DNA of 64,000 nt from Laguncularia racemosa. Its lineage: Eukaryota > Streptophyta > Magnoliopsida > Myrtales > Combretaceae. The notes under the pieces were generated by a model that was not told the DNA's origin, ran no database searches, and saw nothing but the letters and a program-made list of their open reading frames with translations. The position numbers were made by a program, and so were the translations under genes. Below, piece after piece: positions 61,669-64,000 of the stretch (its first letter is position 1; every line of letters begins with the position of its first letter). The stretch is taken from positions 5,084,001 to 5,148,000 of the forward strand of contig JBBMOL010000038.1 of NCBI GenBank assembly GCA_037954665.1, read 5' to 3'.

Positions 61669-62229
61669 TCAATGGATGATAAACTCCTTAAGATATTCAA
61701 AATCACCATTGAGCGCATGAAGAAATTGAAAGGTTTTGTTTTCCTCCAAATAACATTTAAACTCTTTATTTGAAACTAAGGTCTCAGGCAAAGTAAGGTA
61801 ATTTTGTTCCCATAAAATAGTCATTTGTGCGAAAAAATCTGATATGCTCTGTGAGTTTCCTTGACGAACTTGACGAATCTCTAATTCCAATTGAAATCGA
61901 CGAGCAAGATCTTCTTGCGAATAAGTCGATTTAAGTGTATCCCAAATGTCTTTGGCGGAATTTGAATCTGCAATAGACATTGCAATTGCCTTCGAATAGT
62001 TCATGCGAATGAGAGAGATGACAAAGTAATTTTTGCGCTCCCATAGTTTAATGTCAGAATCGGATGCATTAGCTAGCATTGAGGGATTAGGTGAGGCTCC
62101 TGTAACAATTTTCCAAAGCGCCATATCCTTGAGAACCGAGGTCATAGACTTGGCCCAGTTGGTGTAATTTGGACCATCGAGTTCTACGTTAATGGACTTT
62201 AAGGTGAGTTGGGACTCTTGGGAAGCCAT
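61669..62229 (-). pseudogene. Copia gag (UBN2-type) domain, open for 186 codons
   Basis: The longest open frame in the window. It begins MASQESQLTLKSINVELDG and includes NYTNWAKSM, ALWKIVTG, AKDIWDTLKSTYSQ and IRQVRQGNSQSISDFF, the standard copia gag (retrotran_gag_2) signature. The start codon lies 82 bases inside the primer-binding site. A stop after EFIIH separates it from the zinc-knuckle part, which would normally be in the same polyprotein. Confidence 0.88.
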
Positions 62230-62310
62230 AGGAACGTAAGAGGGGTGATGAGGGCTGGCGGAAAAATATGTGGATAGTGGCGGCTCAGGAAACCCTAGGA
62301 CCTATCAAAA

Positions 62311-62324
62311 GAGTTCTAATACCA
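62311..62324 (-). other. Primer-binding site of the copia element
   Basis: The minus strand reads TGGTATTAGAACTC directly after the 5' LTR. It is close to the initiator-Met tRNA primer site TGGTATCAGAGC. Confidence 0.75.
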
Positions 62325-62551
62325 TGTAGGAAGAGATTCAATGTGAAAGGAAAAAATGATTACTTTCATTGAGAGGTTGTAAATATATATATGTGTACAA
62401 GTGAGGAATTAAGAAACAGAATAACAGAATATATACAAAACCTATCTCTACTAGGAAAGAATTATAAATATATATTCAAAACCTATCTCTATTAGGAAAG
62501 AATCACAAATAGAAATAAAAGTTATTTATAAGCCTATTTACACACCTAACA
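62325..62551 (-). repeat. 5' LTR of the copia element, with internal duplication
   Basis: 227 bp with TG...CA ends (TGTTAGGTGTGTAAATAGG ... CTTCCTACA on the minus strand). It is about 40 bp longer than the 3' LTR because one segment around ACCTATCTCTA(C/T)TAGG is tandemly duplicated. Confidence 0.9.
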
Positions 62552-62889
62552 TCTTAATCCTAGAATCATTCTGACCTCAGTTCATTTCTATATTTGGTGC
62601 ATCATATCCAACTTATAGATTCCTTCCTACTCCTTTGTTTCAATTTGTTCAATTATATATAGAAAAACCAAATTTTGTTTCTTTTCATCAATTTCATCTG
62701 GAAAAAAAACATAAAAATTTATCCCCTTTGTTCACGCCAACATTGTTCATGGGTTACCAACTTCGATCCTTATCATGTACTCTAGATAACTCTGGGAATT
62801 GGAGATCAACAGGAACAAACGTTTAGGTAAGCTGTAGTTGTCACAATAGAAGTACACTTAAAGGATACCTGAGTGCTTTGGCATACATC

Positions 62890-63739
62890 ATTTAAGCTGG
62901 TCTCCACTCCACTTGATGCACATTATAGACTCTCAGTAGCAGCATTGCCACAGTAAGAGGCAAATCCAAGTACATATCCAAGTTTCATTCTCCACAATAG
63001 TGGGCAACATCACATATGCTATGATTTGTACTCATTGAGACGTTTCTTATGCATTTAGTGTGGCCAGTAGACAGATTGAAAATCCACAAAAACTTCATTG
63101 GTAGGCGATCAGCTGGTCTATAAGGTATCTGAGGAGGACTTCCGCATTTTGTCTAGAGTATAGTAGAGGTACCCGTGCTTTGATGGAATATTTTGACTTT
63201 GCTGGAGACCATGACAAGAGAAGATCTCACATAGGATATGTATTTGTTATCAGGGAATGCGCTATTAGTTGGAAAGCCTTGTTTCAGTCTACATTTGCAT
63301 TCGCTACAACAGAGTTAGAGTTCTTGGTGATGGCTGAAGAAGTTAAAGAAGCTATATGGTTGGGAGCGTTGTTCTTGAAGTTTATGATATATGATGACAA
63401 TATAGTCATTCATTGCGACAGCTAGACACTATGCATCTCACCAAGGGTCTGATGCATCATGAGAGAACAAAGATAGATGTCTAGTATCACTTCATTCGTG
63501 AAATTATATCGTAGAGAGATATTTTGTTAAGAAAAATAGCACTCATGAGAATCCAGTAGATATGTTGATTAAGAGGCTTCTAAGTGAAAAGTTTAAGTAC
63601 TCAGACTTGATCAATGTTGTTGAGAGATGGGATTAGGCTTGAAAGAGGGTCTTTAGTGAGAAGAAAGTTTATGGAGATTGTTATTTAAGGTGCAATATTT
63701 GGAATCGTCACTTGAATTCAAATCAAGGTGGAATATTAT
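62890..63739 (+). pseudogene. 3' part of a plus-strand Ty1-copia pol (RT end and RNase H)
   Basis: Across frame breaks the plus strand gives LDAHYRLSVAALPQ, YAMICTH.DVSYAFSVASRQIENP, RYLRRTSAFCLEYSRGTRAL. Then comes an 81-codon open stretch with FAGDHDKRRSHIGYVF, ISWKALFQST, TTELEFLVMAEEVKEAIWL and VIHCDS, and after it KGLMHHERTKIDV.YHFIRE. This is the SIRE/Tork-type copia RNase H region. Stops show it is dead. It is the likely continuation of the RT relic at 57.6 kb. Confidence 0.85.
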
Positions 63740-64000
63740 TGTAGGTGACTTAAATTCGTGGTTGACTCGATTTGAGCAACGTTTGAGTTTAATCTGATCA
63801 TCAAGAGCTCTGTTTCTGGTATTTTGGGCCTTCCACAATTGACCAAGCACCAGTAGAAGGATGAGTAGTTGACGACCAGAGGAGCAGCTAACTTAGTTCT
63901 TGCATGGTTAGCTGACCACAGTGGGCTGGTGGTCGACTGGAACCCATCGGAGTCCACCGGATCACTTTTCCGGTCAGTCCAGCTGTACGAATTTAAGCTC
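63725..64000 (+). repeat. Purine tract and start of a 3' LTR, cut by the window edge
   Basis: AAGGTGGAATATT (from 63725) resembles the copia purine tract that precedes 3' LTRs. TGTAGGTGACTTAAATTCG from 63740 is a plausible LTR start. The remaining 260 bases are GC-richer and carry no coding motif. The end lies outside the window. Confidence 0.55.

Larger units (their letters stand above)
58188..62551 (-). mobile_element. Ty1-copia retrotransposon with both LTRs, degenerate
   Basis: A 4.36-kb element in minus orientation: 5' LTR at 62325-62551, primer site, gag, protease, integrase, reverse transcriptase, RNase H, purine tract and 3' LTR at 58188-58375. Integrase-before-RT order defines the copia superfamily. 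Flanking 5-mers TATTA (58183-58187) and TCTTA (62552-62556) match at 4 of 5 positions and fit a copia target duplication. Multiple stops and changed catalytic residues show it can no longer move by itself. It appears to be inserted into an older plus-strand copia. Confidence 0.9.

Noticed and set aside
58188..62551. An integrated pararetrovirus or other virus
   Set aside because: The integrase-RT-RNase H order, paired LTRs, tRNA-Met primer site and 5-bp duplications identify a Ty1-copia retrotransposon. No movement or coat protein is seen.

Overview
The window is AT-rich nuclear DNA from a flowering plant, most likely a eudicot. The evidence is the short GT-AG exons spread over kilobases, plant-only gene families (a ROP GTPase, a plant CXC/TCX protein, an NFD6-like organelle protein), and dense plant-type transposon relics (Ty1-copia, Ty3-gypsy, L1-type LINE, a tRNA-derived SINE, Mutator-like palindromes). 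The species cannot be named from the sequence alone. There is no sign of bacterial, viral or organellar DNA.

Layout. 1-2.07 kb is the flank of the first gene and carries a strong G-quadruplex motif. 2.08-4.57 kb (+) is an intact 8-exon type II ROP/RAC GTPase of 209 aa. 5.3-9.3 kb is repeat-rich: a 0.9 kb block, a long ATT microsatellite, an ATT-saturated decayed copy of the same block, and a non-autonomous LTR retrotransposon. 10.47-15.50 kb (-) is an intact 13-exon hexose transporter of the SGB1/plastidic glucose transporter group (489 aa). 17-25.6 kb is intergenic, with a Ty3-gypsy gag relic and a LINE endonuclease relic. 26.66-38.08 kb (+) is an intact 8-exon TCX5/6-type protein with two CXC domains (543 aa). 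Its 3.9 kb first intron holds a decayed copia element, and its upstream region has a consensus E2F site. 42.08-42.57 kb (-) is a two-exon NFD6-like gene whose reading frame appears to be cut short by one missing base.

45.6-64 kb is almost entirely mobile DNA. It holds a LINE RNase H relic; an LTR-like block with a SINE head and five copies of a hairpin-forming 64-bp repeat; an L1-type LINE; two near-complete giant palindromes with 9-bp target duplications (Mutator-like); and a degenerate copia element with both LTRs (58.19-62.55 kb, -). That copia appears to be inserted into older copia remains, one of which runs off the right edge.

The genes do not form an operon or cluster and act in separate processes: ROP signalling, sugar transport linked to G-protein signalling in Arabidopsis, cell-cycle/chromatin repression, and organelle function. 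I found no clearly new multi-gene system. The most unusual signals are structural: the ATT-saturated shadow copy at 6.35-7.2 kb, the two palindromic elements, the hairpin minisatellite, and the NFD6-like frame break.
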